From the NCBI GenBank assembly GCA_020073085.1, contig JAIQFV010000025.1, forward strand, positions 1-64,000: a stretch of 64,000 bases of DNA, given 5' to 3'. Numbering within the stretch: position 1 is the stretch's first letter; each line of letters opens with the position of its first letter. Of the stretch, positions 52,691 through 61,510 are shown one piece after another. The position numbers and the translations under genes are program-made. Under the pieces are notes generated by a model. It had not been told where the DNA came from and ran no database searches. It worked only from the letters and a program-made list of their open reading frames with translations. Source of the stretch: Terriglobia bacterium (GTDB taxonomy: Bacteria; Acidobacteriota; Terriglobia; JAIQFV01).

Positions 52691-54322
52691 ATGAAACTTC
52701 AGTCCTCCACGAGGAGTGAGATGCTCAGAACACTCCTGACGAGCCCGGGCGCGCGACGTGCCCAGTTAGCCGTTCTCTCGGGCTTCCTGCTGGCCCTGAC
52801 CTTCCCGAAGTTCAACTGTGGCTGGCTCGCGTGGTTTGCGCTCCTGCCCCTCTTCTTTGTTCTGCTTCAGCCCATCAGCCGTCGTGCCTCATTTCTGTAT
52901 TCGCTTGTGTTCGGAGGCGTGTTCTATGCGCTGTTGCTCTACTGGGTGGCGGGGGTCATGCACCAGTTCGGATTTCTTCCTCTCCCTCTCGCCATCCTGT
53001 TCCTTCTCGGGTTCTCAATTTACAATGCGCTGTTTCTCGCGCTGTTCGGGATCCTGGCCCGCAAGATCCTGACCCAAAATTACCTCTATCTGAAGTGGTT
53101 TCTCCCCACCCCTCCCCAGATCGCTCTGCTCAATTCCGCTCTCGTGGCGGCCCTCTGGGTGTCCGTGGAGTTTTTGCAGACTCACCTCTTTGGCGGCTTT
53201 CCCTGGTGCTTGCTCGGCTATAGCCTCGTGAACTACCTCGGTCTCATGCAGGTGACCACGGTGACCGGAATTTACGGAGTTTCATTTCTTGTGTGCGGGA
53301 TCAACGTCTTATTGGCGCAGGCGCTGTACCAGCGGAAACGGCCTTTGTTTGTGGGGACCGCGATTGTCCTGGGCCTGCTCCTTACAGGGGACTTCGCCCT
53401 TCGCACCTGGTGGCTGGGAGGATCGACGGACAGCGTTTCAGTGCGGTCGCAGGGAGGGCCGGCCCGGCATGACGTCGCTATCCTTCAAGTGAATATCCCT
53501 CAGGACACCGATTGGACTCGCCCCGTTTTTGATGCCTGGCTGTCGACGCTTGAAAAGATGCTTCTGGCTTCTCCCGGAGAGATCGCCGTCATGCCGGAAA
53601 ATCCGGCCCCTTTTTACTATCCGGATGACCGCACTTTTACCGAGCGTTTGGAATCGATGGCAAACCGCTCAGGGGCCTATTTGATTGCGGGCGTCGTCAT
53701 GTCTCACAGCGACGCCCAGGGTCATGCCGGGACTTTCAACAGCGCGGCCACGCTGGCGCCCGATGGTCATCTCGTTGCGGCCTATGACAAGCAACACCTG
53801 GTTCCTTTTGGAGAATACGTCCCTCTGCGGAGGTATCTTTCCTTTGCAGGAAAGCTCACGCAGGAGGTCAGCGATTTCAGTGCCGGTGACAGGTTCACCC
53901 TCAGCCCGCTCCATGAAAACCGGGCGGGGATTTTCATCTGTTATGAAGCCATCTTTCCGGACCTGGTCCGGCGCTTTACCGCCGCCGGCGCCGAAGTCCT
54001 GATCAATATCACCAACGACGGCTGGTATGGAGACTCTTCCGCGCCTTATCAGCACTTTGAAATGTCCCGCGTCCGGGCCATCGAAAACCGCCGCTACCTG
54101 GTTCGCGCCGCCAATACCGGGATCAGCGCGATCGTGGATCCCTATGGCCGAATCATCACGAGGACGAAACTGAACACGCAGGTCGTGCTTCACGGGGAAA
54201 TAGAGTACCGCACCGACCGGACATTTTACGTTCGCTTCGGCGACGTTTTTGCGTGGCTGTGTGTCCTGTGGAGTGGGGGGTTCCTGGGATTCGTTTCTTT
54301 CAGGAAAAGAGAAGGTAGATAG
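52691..54322 (+). CDS. lnt: Apolipoprotein N-acyltransferase
   Basis: Adds the third acyl chain to the N-terminal Cys of lipoproteins in the inner membrane. The 543-aa protein has about six N-terminal membrane segments (about 20-240), a periplasmic nitrilase-like domain (about 260-510) and a final membrane helix (about 518-536). The catalytic triad is visible as Glu303 (MPENPAP), Lys367 (YDKQHLVPFGEY) and Cys417 (FICYEAIFP). An alternative ATG at 52721 lies right after GAGGAG and may be the true start (533 aa). The gene stands alone, convergent with the DinB gene. Confidence 0.94.
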   Translation: MKLQSSTRSEMLRTLLTSPGARRAQLAVLSGFLLALTFPKFNCGWLAWFALLPLFFVLLQPISRRASFLYSLVFGGVFYALLLYWVAGVMHQFGFLPLPLAILFLLGFSIYNALFLALFGILARKILTQNYLYLKWFLPTPPQIALLNSALVAALWVSVEFLQTHLFGGFPWCLLGYSLVNYLGLMQVTTVTGIYGVSFLVCGINVLLAQALYQRKRPLFVGTAIVLGLLLTGDFALRTWWLGGSTDSVSVRSQGGPARHDVAILQVNIPQDTDWTRPVFDAWLSTLEKMLLASPGEIAVMPENPAPFYYPDDRTFTERLESMANRSGAYLIAGVVMSHSDAQGHAGTFNSAATLAPDGHLVAAYDKQHLVPFGEYVPLRRYLSFAGKLTQEVSDFSAGDRFTLSPLHENRAGIFICYEAIFPDLVRRFTAAGAEVLINITNDGWYGDSSAPYQHFEMSRVRAIENRRYLVRAANTGISAIVDPYGRIITRTKLNTQVVLHGEIEYRTDRTFYVRFGDVFAWLCVLWSGGFLGFVSFRKREGR

Positions 54323-54377
54323 GCCCCGCAAAGACGCTGAGGACGCCGGGATCCCGACACAGGGCCTCGGGGCCCAA

Positions 54378-54863
54378 TTATTTCTCTTCGACCAATCTGT
54401 CGACGAGCTGTGTCACTTCATCGATGTGACCGCGATCGTGCTCCACCATCTTCAGAAGAATTCCTTCCAGCGTGATGCGACCGACCGTCTCGAGCTCGCC
54501 CTCCCGCTCCAGGGCTGCGGGCCTGACTCCTTTGAGAAGCTGGAGGCTTCGCACACGCGCGGCCCGGAAACCTTGCAGTGCCGCCTTCAGGTCTTGAGCG
54601 TTGTAATCGCGTTCCTGCGCCAGACGGGTCCCGTCCACATCCGGAAGGCGGGGTCGGTCTTCAGTCAGCAGCCTTTCGATCCGCACATTGTACCCTTCCG
54701 CCTCAATGTCCCTAAGGTGGCACACATTTTCGAGAATCGAAAAATCCTTTGAAGAGGGCTTCCAGGTCAGGGCCTGGTGGTCGAGACCCTGGGTGAGCTG
54801 CAGAATCCGGTCCGGCGTCTCGCCCAGCGTTGTGAGGAAACGAACAAGCTCTTCTGGTTTCAT
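54378..54863 (-). CDS. DinB-family protein
   Basis: A 161-aa four-helix-bundle protein of the DinB/YfiT type. The metal-ligand histidines are visible as His49 (NVCHLRD) and the HDRGH motif near the end (about residues 142-146). The family includes metal-dependent thiol-S-transferases (bacillithiol, mycothiol) and many members of unknown function, so the reaction is unknown. GGAG precedes the ATG by about 7 nt. The cupin gene lies 46 bp upstream on the same strand, so the two may be cotranscribed. Confidence 0.85.
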   Translation of the reverse strand: MKPEELVRFLTTLGETPDRILQLTQGLDHQALTWKPSSKDFSILENVCHLRDIEAEGYNVRIERLLTEDRPRLPDVDGTRLAQERDYNAQDLKAALQGFRAARVRSLQLLKGVRPAALEREGELETVGRITLEGILLKMVEHDRGHIDEVTQLVDRLVEEK

Positions 54864-54909
54864 CAGTGTTCTCCGTTAAATCGCACCGGTGGCAGCCGTT
54901 TAACAACGG

Positions 54910-55272
54910 TCATACCCTGTCCGGATTCGGCGCCGTGAAATTGGCATCAACGACATTGCCGGTATTCCTGGTTCCGGCAGGCTCAAACAGGAGGACCTCG
55001 ACTTCTTCGTCGGCGACAGGCCTGTGCTCGACGCCGCGCGGGATGACAATCAGTTCGCCTTGTCCAAGCTCGACGACGCGATCCCGAAACTCGACGCGGA
55101 ACTTTCCCTTCCACACGAGAAAAAGCTCGTCTTCATCGGCATGGTGATGCCAGACAAACTCTCCCTTGAACTTGACCAATTTAACTTCCTGTCCATTCAG
55201 CGCCGCAACGACCTTGGGCCGCCAATGTTCGGTGAAAAGCGCGAACTTCTCAGCAATGCTGGTCTTGTTCAT
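54910..55272 (-). CDS. Small single-domain cupin protein
   Basis: A 120-aa protein (start MNKTSIAEKFALF at 55272, after GAAGGG; a longer frame opens at 55302). Cupin motif 1 is WHHHADEDELFLVWKGKF, with the His/His/Glu metal ligands, and motif 2 is GVEHRP. It is probably a metal-binding small-molecule enzyme or sensor. It sits between the phosphatase and DinB genes on the same strand, suggesting a small operon. Confidence 0.85.
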   Translation of the reverse strand: MNKTSIAEKFALFTEHWRPKVVAALNGQEVKLVKFKGEFVWHHHADEDELFLVWKGKFRVEFRDRVVELGQGELIVIPRGVEHRPVADEEVEVLLFEPAGTRNTGNVVDANFTAPNPDRV

Positions 55273-55320
55273 TTCATCCCTTCGGCTGTTCATTCCGATC
55301 ACAACAAGATTGCCGGTGGG

Positions 55321-55731
55321 TCATGGCGCGTCGTCGCCGATGCTCAGCCGTCCCTGAATATGTTCTACTGCGGATCCGGTCCGGGAGATCCCGGCATTGC
55401 AGTGCACCAAAACCGGTTTGGGAAGGTGCTGATAGGCTTGCCACACCTGCTCGAGTTGCCCCGTGGAGAGCGGCGGCCACTGGAAGTCTTTGACTGGAAT
55501 GTGGACGACCTTAAATCCGGCCTCCTCGTAGTAAATCAGAAGACCCGCCGGCAGGCCGGGACAGAAGAGCAACTGTTCTTCGGCAAGAAGGCACAGAATC
55601 GATTTGATTCCGAAGCCGTGCAGCGATTCGAGCCAACGATCGACCTCCTCCTGCGACGTTTCCGTATTCAGCCCGTCAAAACCCGGCCGGCAACTTCTAG
55701 CCAGGAGGTCCTCCATGACCCACTCAACCAT
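55321..55731 (-). CDS. Dual-specificity-type protein phosphatase
   Basis: A 136-aa Cys-dependent phosphatase. The P-loop HCNAGISRTG carries the nucleophile Cys (residue 111 from this start) and the phosphate-binding Arg six residues later. The general-acid loop is probably PVKDFQWPP. I chose the ATG at 55731, about 9 nt after AGGGG; the ATG at 55740 overlaps that site. It ends about 50 bp before the cupin gene on the same strand. The substrate is unknown. Confidence 0.85.
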   Translation of the reverse strand: MVEWVMEDLLARSCRPGFDGLNTETSQEEVDRWLESLHGFGIKSILCLLAEEQLLFCPGLPAGLLIYYEEAGFKVVHIPVKDFQWPPLSTGQLEQVWQAYQHLPKPVLVHCNAGISRTGSAVEHIQGRLSIGDDAP

Positions 55732-55981
55732 ATCAAACATCCCCTAAGCAAGGATTCCGTCCACCAAGGCCGCCCAGATGGACCCTTTTCGAGAAACCGA
55801 ATCCCAAGAGAATTATCGGCCCTCGGTTGTGCGAGATTCACTGACGAATCATCGGGAGTATACCGCCCCTCCCAGCAGCGGGCAAGGCAAGGGGACATTT
55901 AAGCGGGAATTAATGCATCACAGGCAGGGGAACCGGCCTCCGCGCCTCAGCAGTAAAGGAGTGCTGAGGCGGGAGACAGGG

Positions 55982-58243
55982 TCAATTTGAAGTCACTTCA
56001 TAAACCTTCCCGTCCAGGACGAACCTGACCTTCGTGCCCAACGAGAAGTACTCCGAGGCCCCGGGGAGTTGCGCCGCCAACTTGAAATACTCGTCGCTGC
56101 CAAATTCGATCTTCACCACGGGGAGCGACTTCTGCTCGTCGTATTGCGAATCCACCCAGACCCCCTCCTTCAACATGAAGGTCTTGTTGCGGACGTAGCG
56201 GACATTGTTCAGCCCGGAACTTTCGGCACGCTCCGCGGCTTTAAGCCGCTGCAGAGTGACACTGGATTGGACCGCGTTGGAACCTGATTGGGCGGCCATG
56301 TCGACCGACATGGTGGCGGCCGGCGAGGGGGCCGACTTGGAGGCGGGCCCGCCCACAACGCCCCCGACCACACCGCCCGTCGGAATCTGCCGCATCGCCC
56401 GGCGGTCATCCTCCGTAATCAGGAAAGAGGTGTAGGGCGTGGCGATGCCATACCGGGTGGCAAGCTCGACGATTTCGTCCTTCACTTCCTTGGACTCGCC
56501 ATTCAGCCGGATCTGGTCCATCAAATAGCCTACTTTCCGGATAGCCCACAGGCGCGGGATGAAGTCGGTTTCGGAATTCTCTGAAGGGAACGCCAGGGTC
56601 CCGAGGGCGAAGGTGCGCCTTCCCGAATTGACTTCCCCTTCGAGCGTCGCATCGACCGAATGGCTTCCTGTGTAACGCCCGACAATCACGAGTTGGGAAC
56701 CTTTGAACAAATCAGGGAGCACCCGGGGAAAGACATCGTCGACTTTTACATCACCCAGCTCCAGCTTCAGGTTGGTCAGCACCGGCGAATTCACTTTCGT
56801 GAAGATATTGGAGACGCGCACCTCCAGGTCTTCCTTCGGCCCGATGTACTCAGCGACCCCGTGATTCCCTTCGGCCAGGGGATCCAGCAGATGGGTGTTG
56901 ACGTCGTATCCCACGCCCACCGTGAAGAGACGCGTGTGGGTCGGATTGGCATGTTGGGTGTTGCTGAGGATCCGGCTGATGTTCTGTTCTCCCACGGTGG
57001 GCAGGCCGTCGGTCAAGAACACGATGAAGTGGGGCCGCATGTCCTCGCGGAACATTTTCAGGGCAGCCAGCAATGCCGAGTTAATGTCCGTGCCGCCGTT
57101 CGCCTCCAGCTTGGACACGTATTCCACCGCGCGTTCGATCCCGGCCGGGGTCGCCGGCACCAGCCCCCTTTCAAAGAGGTGCTCCTCACTCGCAAAGTGA
57201 ATGACATTAAACGAATCGCCGGGGTGAAGCGAGCGGATGCCGAATTTCAAGGCCTCGCGCGCCTTGGTGATTTTTCCCTCTTCGCTCATGGAGCCGGAGG
57301 TGTCGAGGACAAAGACGATGTCCTTGGGAACGGCTTGGCTCTGTTTCAACTCGAGCTTCGGCGAGAGCAGGGCTATGAAGAACCCGTCCTTGCCTTTTTC
57401 GCGGTAGGTCAACAAGCTCAGACCGAATTCCTTGTCGGAAAGGGAATAATACAGAATGAAATCCTGGGTAGGCTTCACCTGCGATTGTTCGAAGCTCGCA
57501 GAGACGCGGGTCTCGCCCTTCCGGTTGATTTCCAGCGCGTGGGTAGGTGAGTAAATGTTCTTCAACGCCACGTTGGACGCAATTTCGATTTTTCCGGCAA
57601 GCGTTCCGATCGGCTGCGCCAAGGCATTGTGGCCGACTCCAAGAGGATATTCGACCTTCACGGTCCCCTGCTCTGCCTTGAGAATCTGGGAATAACGGAT
57701 CTCAATCTTCTGATCGCTCCCCGGGCCAATGGGAAAGACGCGCGCCTGGAAGAGATTCTTGCCGACGTACTCAAGCAAACCGGGGTCGCGCAAACGGCGG
57801 ACAATCTCGTTGTAGGTCTGGCGGGCCTTGTCGCGCTCCACCAGCTCTCCTACAATGCGCTTCCCCCCGGTCCACATGGCAAATTCTTCAATGGAGGCAC
57901 TCTCGGGAATTGGAAAATAAAACACGCCCTCGGCAGCCCAGCGATTGGGATTCTGGAAGACCTGCTCGATATGGGTACTGGCCACCTGGTTGTTGACCGT
58001 GGTCGAAAACGTAATGGACTTCACCGGGAGGGGTGCTTCCAACTCCACACAGGGAGGCCTCTGAGGTGGCAGGGGCCAGGGACCCGGACAACGGCGCGGA
58101 ATCATGATTCCTTGACCGAATACGAGCGAAGGAAGGATACAACCCAGGAGGAAAAGAAGCGGAGCTCCGGAAAGGATGACCCGGCGGTTTCTTTCAACCC
58201 TCTGGGGTTTCACGTTGATAGCACTGGATGGTTGGGCTTCCAC
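55982..58243 (-). CDS. Secreted VIT and von Willebrand factor A domain protein
   Basis: A 753-aa protein from the GTG at 58243, six bases after GGAGGT; a longer TTG-started frame at 58276 has no ribosome site. A hydrophobic signal (about 20-42) leads to a VIT domain (about 70-195: PLPVKSITFSTTVNNQVAST, FPIPESASIEEF, LVERDKARQTY). A vWA domain follows (about 300-480) with an intact MIDAS, DTSGSMS. The C-terminal part has a Gly/Val/Pro-rich stretch and a beta-rich domain. It resembles the inter-alpha-trypsin-inhibitor-like proteins of bacterial surfaces. No sortase signal or sortase gene was seen. Probably periplasmic or surface; function unknown. Confidence 0.85.
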   Translation of the reverse strand: MEAQPSSAINVKPQRVERNRRVILSGAPLLFLLGCILPSLVFGQGIMIPRRCPGPWPLPPQRPPCVELEAPLPVKSITFSTTVNNQVASTHIEQVFQNPNRWAAEGVFYFPIPESASIEEFAMWTGGKRIVGELVERDKARQTYNEIVRRLRDPGLLEYVGKNLFQARVFPIGPGSDQKIEIRYSQILKAEQGTVKVEYPLGVGHNALAQPIGTLAGKIEIASNVALKNIYSPTHALEINRKGETRVSASFEQSQVKPTQDFILYYSLSDKEFGLSLLTYREKGKDGFFIALLSPKLELKQSQAVPKDIVFVLDTSGSMSEEGKITKAREALKFGIRSLHPGDSFNVIHFASEEHLFERGLVPATPAGIERAVEYVSKLEANGGTDINSALLAALKMFREDMRPHFIVFLTDGLPTVGEQNISRILSNTQHANPTHTRLFTVGVGYDVNTHLLDPLAEGNHGVAEYIGPKEDLEVRVSNIFTKVNSPVLTNLKLELGDVKVDDVFPRVLPDLFKGSQLVIVGRYTGSHSVDATLEGEVNSGRRTFALGTLAFPSENSETDFIPRLWAIRKVGYLMDQIRLNGESKEVKDEIVELATRYGIATPYTSFLITEDDRRAMRQIPTGGVVGGVVGGPASKSAPSPAATMSVDMAAQSGSNAVQSSVTLQRLKAAERAESSGLNNVRYVRNKTFMLKEGVWVDSQYDEQKSLPVVKIEFGSDEYFKLAAQLPGASEYFSLGTKVRFVLDGKVYEVTSN

Positions 58244-58438
58244 TTGATCACCTCCGGTCGCACTCCAGGAAGACAACTTTGCTGTGTTACATACGTCTTT
58301 GCACCTTCAAAAAGTTAGACATCCGGAATCAACCAAAAGTTCGAATTATTAGATGCAGACGCGGAGAAAAGGTGCAAGGTCGGAATAAGAGAATCTCAGC
58401 GAGGGGGTTCGTCGAGCGCGGTGTAGGCTGGATCTGAA

Positions 58439-58745
58439 ACATCCCCCGACTCCCGTCGGGGGGATTATGGCGGCGGAAGGCTGGGTTGGCAGGCGGCATC
58501 TGAAACATCCCCCGACTGCCGTCGGGGGGATTATGGCGGCGGAAGGCTGGGTTGGTAGGCGGCATCTGAAACATCCCCCGACTCCCGTCGGGGGGATTCG
58601 GAGCAGTGCACGACCATTTCTTCTGCGTTCCAGCGTTGCGCCAAGAATCCCCCCAGCGGAAGCTGGGGGATCGTTCCTGTGCAGTCTACAAACGAGCTCG
58701 CTTTACCCACAGAGAATCCCACCGACGGCAGTCGGTGGATATTTC
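58439..58745. repeat. REP palindromes, group 2 (3' flank of the fused transposase): three 66-bp tandem units plus variants
   Basis: ATCCCCCGAC begins at 58441, 58507 and 58573, an exact 66-bp period. Each unit has the stem CCCCCGAC / GTCGGGGG around a 4-nt loop, then ATTATGGCGGCGGAAGGCTG. Variant palindromes follow at about 58646 (CCCCAGCGGAAGCTGGGG) and 58724-58745 (CCACCGACGGCAGTCGGTGG), the last ending 10 bp from the transposase stop. Confidence 0.88.
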
Positions 58746-58754
58746 AAATCCTGC

Positions 58755-59576
58755 CTACCAGCCGTTCCTCAAAAATGTCCTCATCAACGCTGTTGTGAAT
58801 TCGCCGCAGGTTCCAGCGTACGCCGAGCTTTCCCACAGTCGGTCCATCCCTGCCCTCACGAGAATCTCCGGAAAGTGTTTCGCCATGAAATACTGTCCGT
58901 TATTCATCAGCGCGAGCACGCAAGACTCCACGCTCGCCTGAGGCACAATTCTCATCAGCAGGTGTCCATGATCCGGCAGGATACTCATTTGATCAATGGC
59001 GAATCCCCGTTTTTCCGCGACCCCGAGCCAGTAGCTACCCAACTCCCGGGCAGTCGCAGCATCAAACACGGCTCTCCGAAATTGCGTCGCCAGGACCACA
59101 TGATGACTCAAGTCAAAGAAGGCATGCGCAGAACGGAGTGGTCTTCGATCCTGATTCCGGTAACGAAATACGGGTGGAAGAAGGCGGTCAGCGTATCTGT
59201 GGTGCGCTGTCTGGGCCATCAGATAGTGACGAACGGTCTCCCGGTTCACTCGCCCAGTGCTTTTCGCCAGAAATCCCCGCGCCCATACGGGAGATTCCAA
59301 TCCACACACTGAAGCCAGGTTCGTCTTGAGGGTCTGGATCACCCTTGAGATCGCTTGATCCGGACGCAAACTCACCACCAAGCGGACTTGCTTGGAACAC
59401 CATTTGGACTCAAAAAGATGATAGCCGTGCTTTTGGCAGATTTCGAGAAGGCGTGCACTGAGCCTTTCCAGCAACATTGAGGAAGTGAAAAGTGCCTTCC
59501 GACGATGAGATCGAAAACAGATGTAATAATGAAGTTGATAGGCCCAGTTCAAGGACTCATAATTTTGAATATTCAT
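58755..59576 (-). mobile_element. Fused two-domain Y1/HUH transposase (RAYT-like) with complementary half active sites
   Basis: A 273-aa protein from the ATG at 59576; upstream codons merely translate a REP unit. It contains two Y1-transposase domains. Domain 1 (about 1-150; WAYQLHYYICFRSHRRKALF) has Gln63-Val-Arg65 where the HUH histidines belong, but keeps Tyr118 and Gln122 (RHYLMAQ). Domain 2 (about 150-273; LSHHVVLATQFRRAVF) keeps the HUH motif His203-Gly-His205, but has Phe268 and Gly272 where Tyr and Gln belong. In IS200/IS605 TnpA dimers each active site joins the HUH of one subunit with the Tyr helix of the other. This chain could therefore carry one complete site. Group 2 REP arrays flank it on both sides. 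I checked both motifs on the nucleotide sequence. Confidence 0.85.
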
Positions 59577-59674
59577 GTGGAGCGACTTTCCGGGGGGAAA
59601 TGTTAAGTCAATTCTGCCATGGGCCCTGCAAAAGGGGAAGAGAATTGAGGGGGGCGCGCGGTAGGTCGTATCTG

Positions 59675-59840
59675 AAACATCCCCCGACTGCCGTCGGGGG
59701 GATTGTGGCCGCGGATCGCTCATGCGGTAGGTTGCACCTGAACGATCCCCCGACTGCCGTCGGGGGGATTATGGCGGCGGAAGGCTGGGCTGGTAGGCTG
59801 GATCTGAAACATCCCCCGACTCCCGTCGGGGGGATTGTCA
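59675..59840. repeat. REP palindromes, group 2 (5' flank of the fused transposase): three 66-bp tandem units
   Basis: Copies of (A)TCCCCCGAC lie at 59679, 59745 and 59811, again a 66-bp period and in the same orientation as the 58.4-kb array. Each palindrome is preceded by a conserved GTAGG...ATCTGAAAC-type segment. The GTAGG recalls the GTAG guide tetranucleotide next to E. coli REPs. Confidence 0.85.
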
Positions 59841-59872
59841 CTGAAGAAGATTCGGGGATGGAGACTAAAAAT

Positions 59873-60883
59873 TCACGCAGCCCGGACAAACCAGGGCTTG
59901 CCGGTCCCGAATTTCGTGGCCAGTGAAATTCCGAGGGCAAAAATGAAAACGAGATAGGGGATGAACCAGTTGACCACTGGGATAAAAGAGAGCAATGACC
60001 AGAGAATCAGCCCCAGGAGGGCATAAAGGGCGAGGGGCAGCGGCCGTTTCAGAAGCCAGCGTACCAAAAAGCGTCCGATGGTGAGATAAAACGCCACGGC
60101 GCCAAAGGCCCACATTGAAAAAAGCAACAGGATCAGCAGAAACACCAGGGGGATTCCGATCACGATCTTGATCATTAGGGAAAACAACGCCAGCAAACCG
60201 ATGAACACGATCAGGGCGAGCAGGCCGATCACCGAGATCTTTGCAAAGTCCCGTTCAAAACGGTCCATCGCAAAAGCGGTCTGGACGGGAATGAACAGGA
60301 TCACCAGGACCGCGATGATGAACCATGCCAGAACTCTTGCCAGCCGCCACAGCAGCGCGTTGCGTTCGAAATGGCGGGTCAGGACAGAGCCCTCGCGCTG
60401 AGAAAAGGTGTGCCGCAATTCATCCTGAAAATAGGTGGTCGCCAGTGTCTTTCCCGCGACGCGGGCGCTGGGATCGTGATACAGCTTCCCGCCCAGCACG
60501 ATCAGGTCGCCCCCCACGACCGCTTCCGGCCCCAGCCAAACATCGCCGCCCATAGAGGCCACATCCCCGTCCACCTTTCCGTTCACGGTGACGCTTCCGC
60601 CCAGCGCGGTCACGGACTGTTTCGCTTCCCCGTCGATGAAAACGGAATGTCCGACCGAAATGACGTCGCTTTCCGCCGTGCGGTTTTTTTCGATGGTGAT
60701 ATCCTCGCGGACGGGAGCGGGCCGAACGGGCGTCTGCGCTTCGGGGCCGGGCTCGATCGCGGGCATACACAGGAGGCTGCCGGAAAGAAAAAAACCGGGA
60801 ATTAAGAAGATCAGGAAGGAGAGAAAGCGCGGGAACCGCCTCAACCAGCCCGAGGGGTCTGCCGCTTTAGAACGTCTTGTCAT
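59873..60883 (-). CDS. Membrane protein with bactofilin-like beta-helical domain
   Basis: A 336-aa protein from the ATG at 60883, after GAGGTGGG; this start overlaps the anti-sigma stop by 17 nt. A signal or first membrane segment (about 18-38) precedes a short right-handed beta-helix-like domain (about 65-140) with repeating VxGxVxGDV-type turns (GGSVTVNGKVDGDVASMGGDV), as in bactofilins and polymer-forming cytoskeletal proteins. Four or so hydrophobic helices follow (about 180-320). It is probably an inner-membrane protein whose beta-helix faces the periplasm. Cotranscription with the sigma and anti-sigma genes suggests it is part of, or a target of, an envelope stress response; that is inference. 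Confidence 0.75.
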   Translation of the reverse strand: MTRRSKAADPSGWLRRFPRFLSFLIFLIPGFFLSGSLLCMPAIEPGPEAQTPVRPAPVREDITIEKNRTAESDVISVGHSVFIDGEAKQSVTALGGSVTVNGKVDGDVASMGGDVWLGPEAVVGGDLIVLGGKLYHDPSARVAGKTLATTYFQDELRHTFSQREGSVLTRHFERNALLWRLARVLAWFIIAVLVILFIPVQTAFAMDRFERDFAKISVIGLLALIVFIGLLALFSLMIKIVIGIPLVFLLILLLFSMWAFGAVAFYLTIGRFLVRWLLKRPLPLALYALLGLILWSLLSFIPVVNWFIPYLVFIFALGISLATKFGTGKPWFVRAA

Positions 60884-61448
60884 TCCCACCTCGACGGACG
60901 CGCAGGTGCACGTCCTCAAGCATCAGCCGCTCATAACGGGTGAGAAGTTTAATGAGCGCGAAGCCTGCCACGAGCGTAGCGAACATCACCACCAGCAGTG
61001 ACAACGGCGCTGAGGCGGAGAGCCACTGGCTGCCTGATTCCGTCACGGTGTTCATGGTGCGCAGCACGGCCAGCATTGATTTCAGGGGAAGTTGGGCCCA
61101 ACCCAAAGTCACATCGAAAAACGTCTTTTGGAGGCCCCCCAGAAATACCACAAGGGTGAGAAGGGTCAGACCGTAGCCGGCTGTCAAGAGGGAAAACTTT
61201 CGTTCTTCGGCGGGAATAATTTGAGAATAAATTTGCTGACGCACGCGGTACATGACATGGGGGATGAAATGCTTGGGCGGATCGATCGGAGGGATTTCGG
61301 AGAGGCCGCCGACGAGCCTGACCTCCTGGCCATACCGCGTCAGGCAGGTGGAACAGTACTGGAGGTGAATATCGATCTTCCGCAGCTCGCCTTCGTCGAG
61401 CGCTCGATCGTGATAAGCCGAAAAGTCAATTTCGTCGCATCTCAGCAT
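60867..61448 (-). CDS. Zinc-finger anti-sigma factor
   Basis: A 193-aa protein. The N-terminal ZAS domain has His28-x3-Cys32-x2-Cys35 (HLQYCSTC) plus Cys4, the zinc-binding pattern of anti-sigma factors. Two membrane helices follow at about 86-108 and 148-170. It should hold the ECF sigma factor encoded 62 bp upstream at the membrane and release it on a signal. GGAGAAGG precedes the ATG. Its stop overlaps the following bactofilin-like gene. Confidence 0.88.
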   Translation of the reverse strand: MLRCDEIDFSAYHDRALDEGELRKIDIHLQYCSTCLTRYGQEVRLVGGLSEIPPIDPPKHFIPHVMYRVRQQIYSQIIPAEERKFSLLTAGYGLTLLTLVVFLGGLQKTFFDVTLGWAQLPLKSMLAVLRTMNTVTESGSQWLSASAPLSLLVVMFATLVAGFALIKLLTRYERLMLEDVHLRVRRGGNDKTF

Positions 61449-61510
61449 GGGTCTCTACACCTTCTCCTACAAAGTCACCTCGGTGGCTGCCGGAAGCCTG
61501 CCCCTCCCGA

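Noticed and set aside
59577-59723. N-terminal extension of the fused transposase
   Set aside because: The extra 49 codons translate a group 2 REP unit, so the start at 59576 is preferred.
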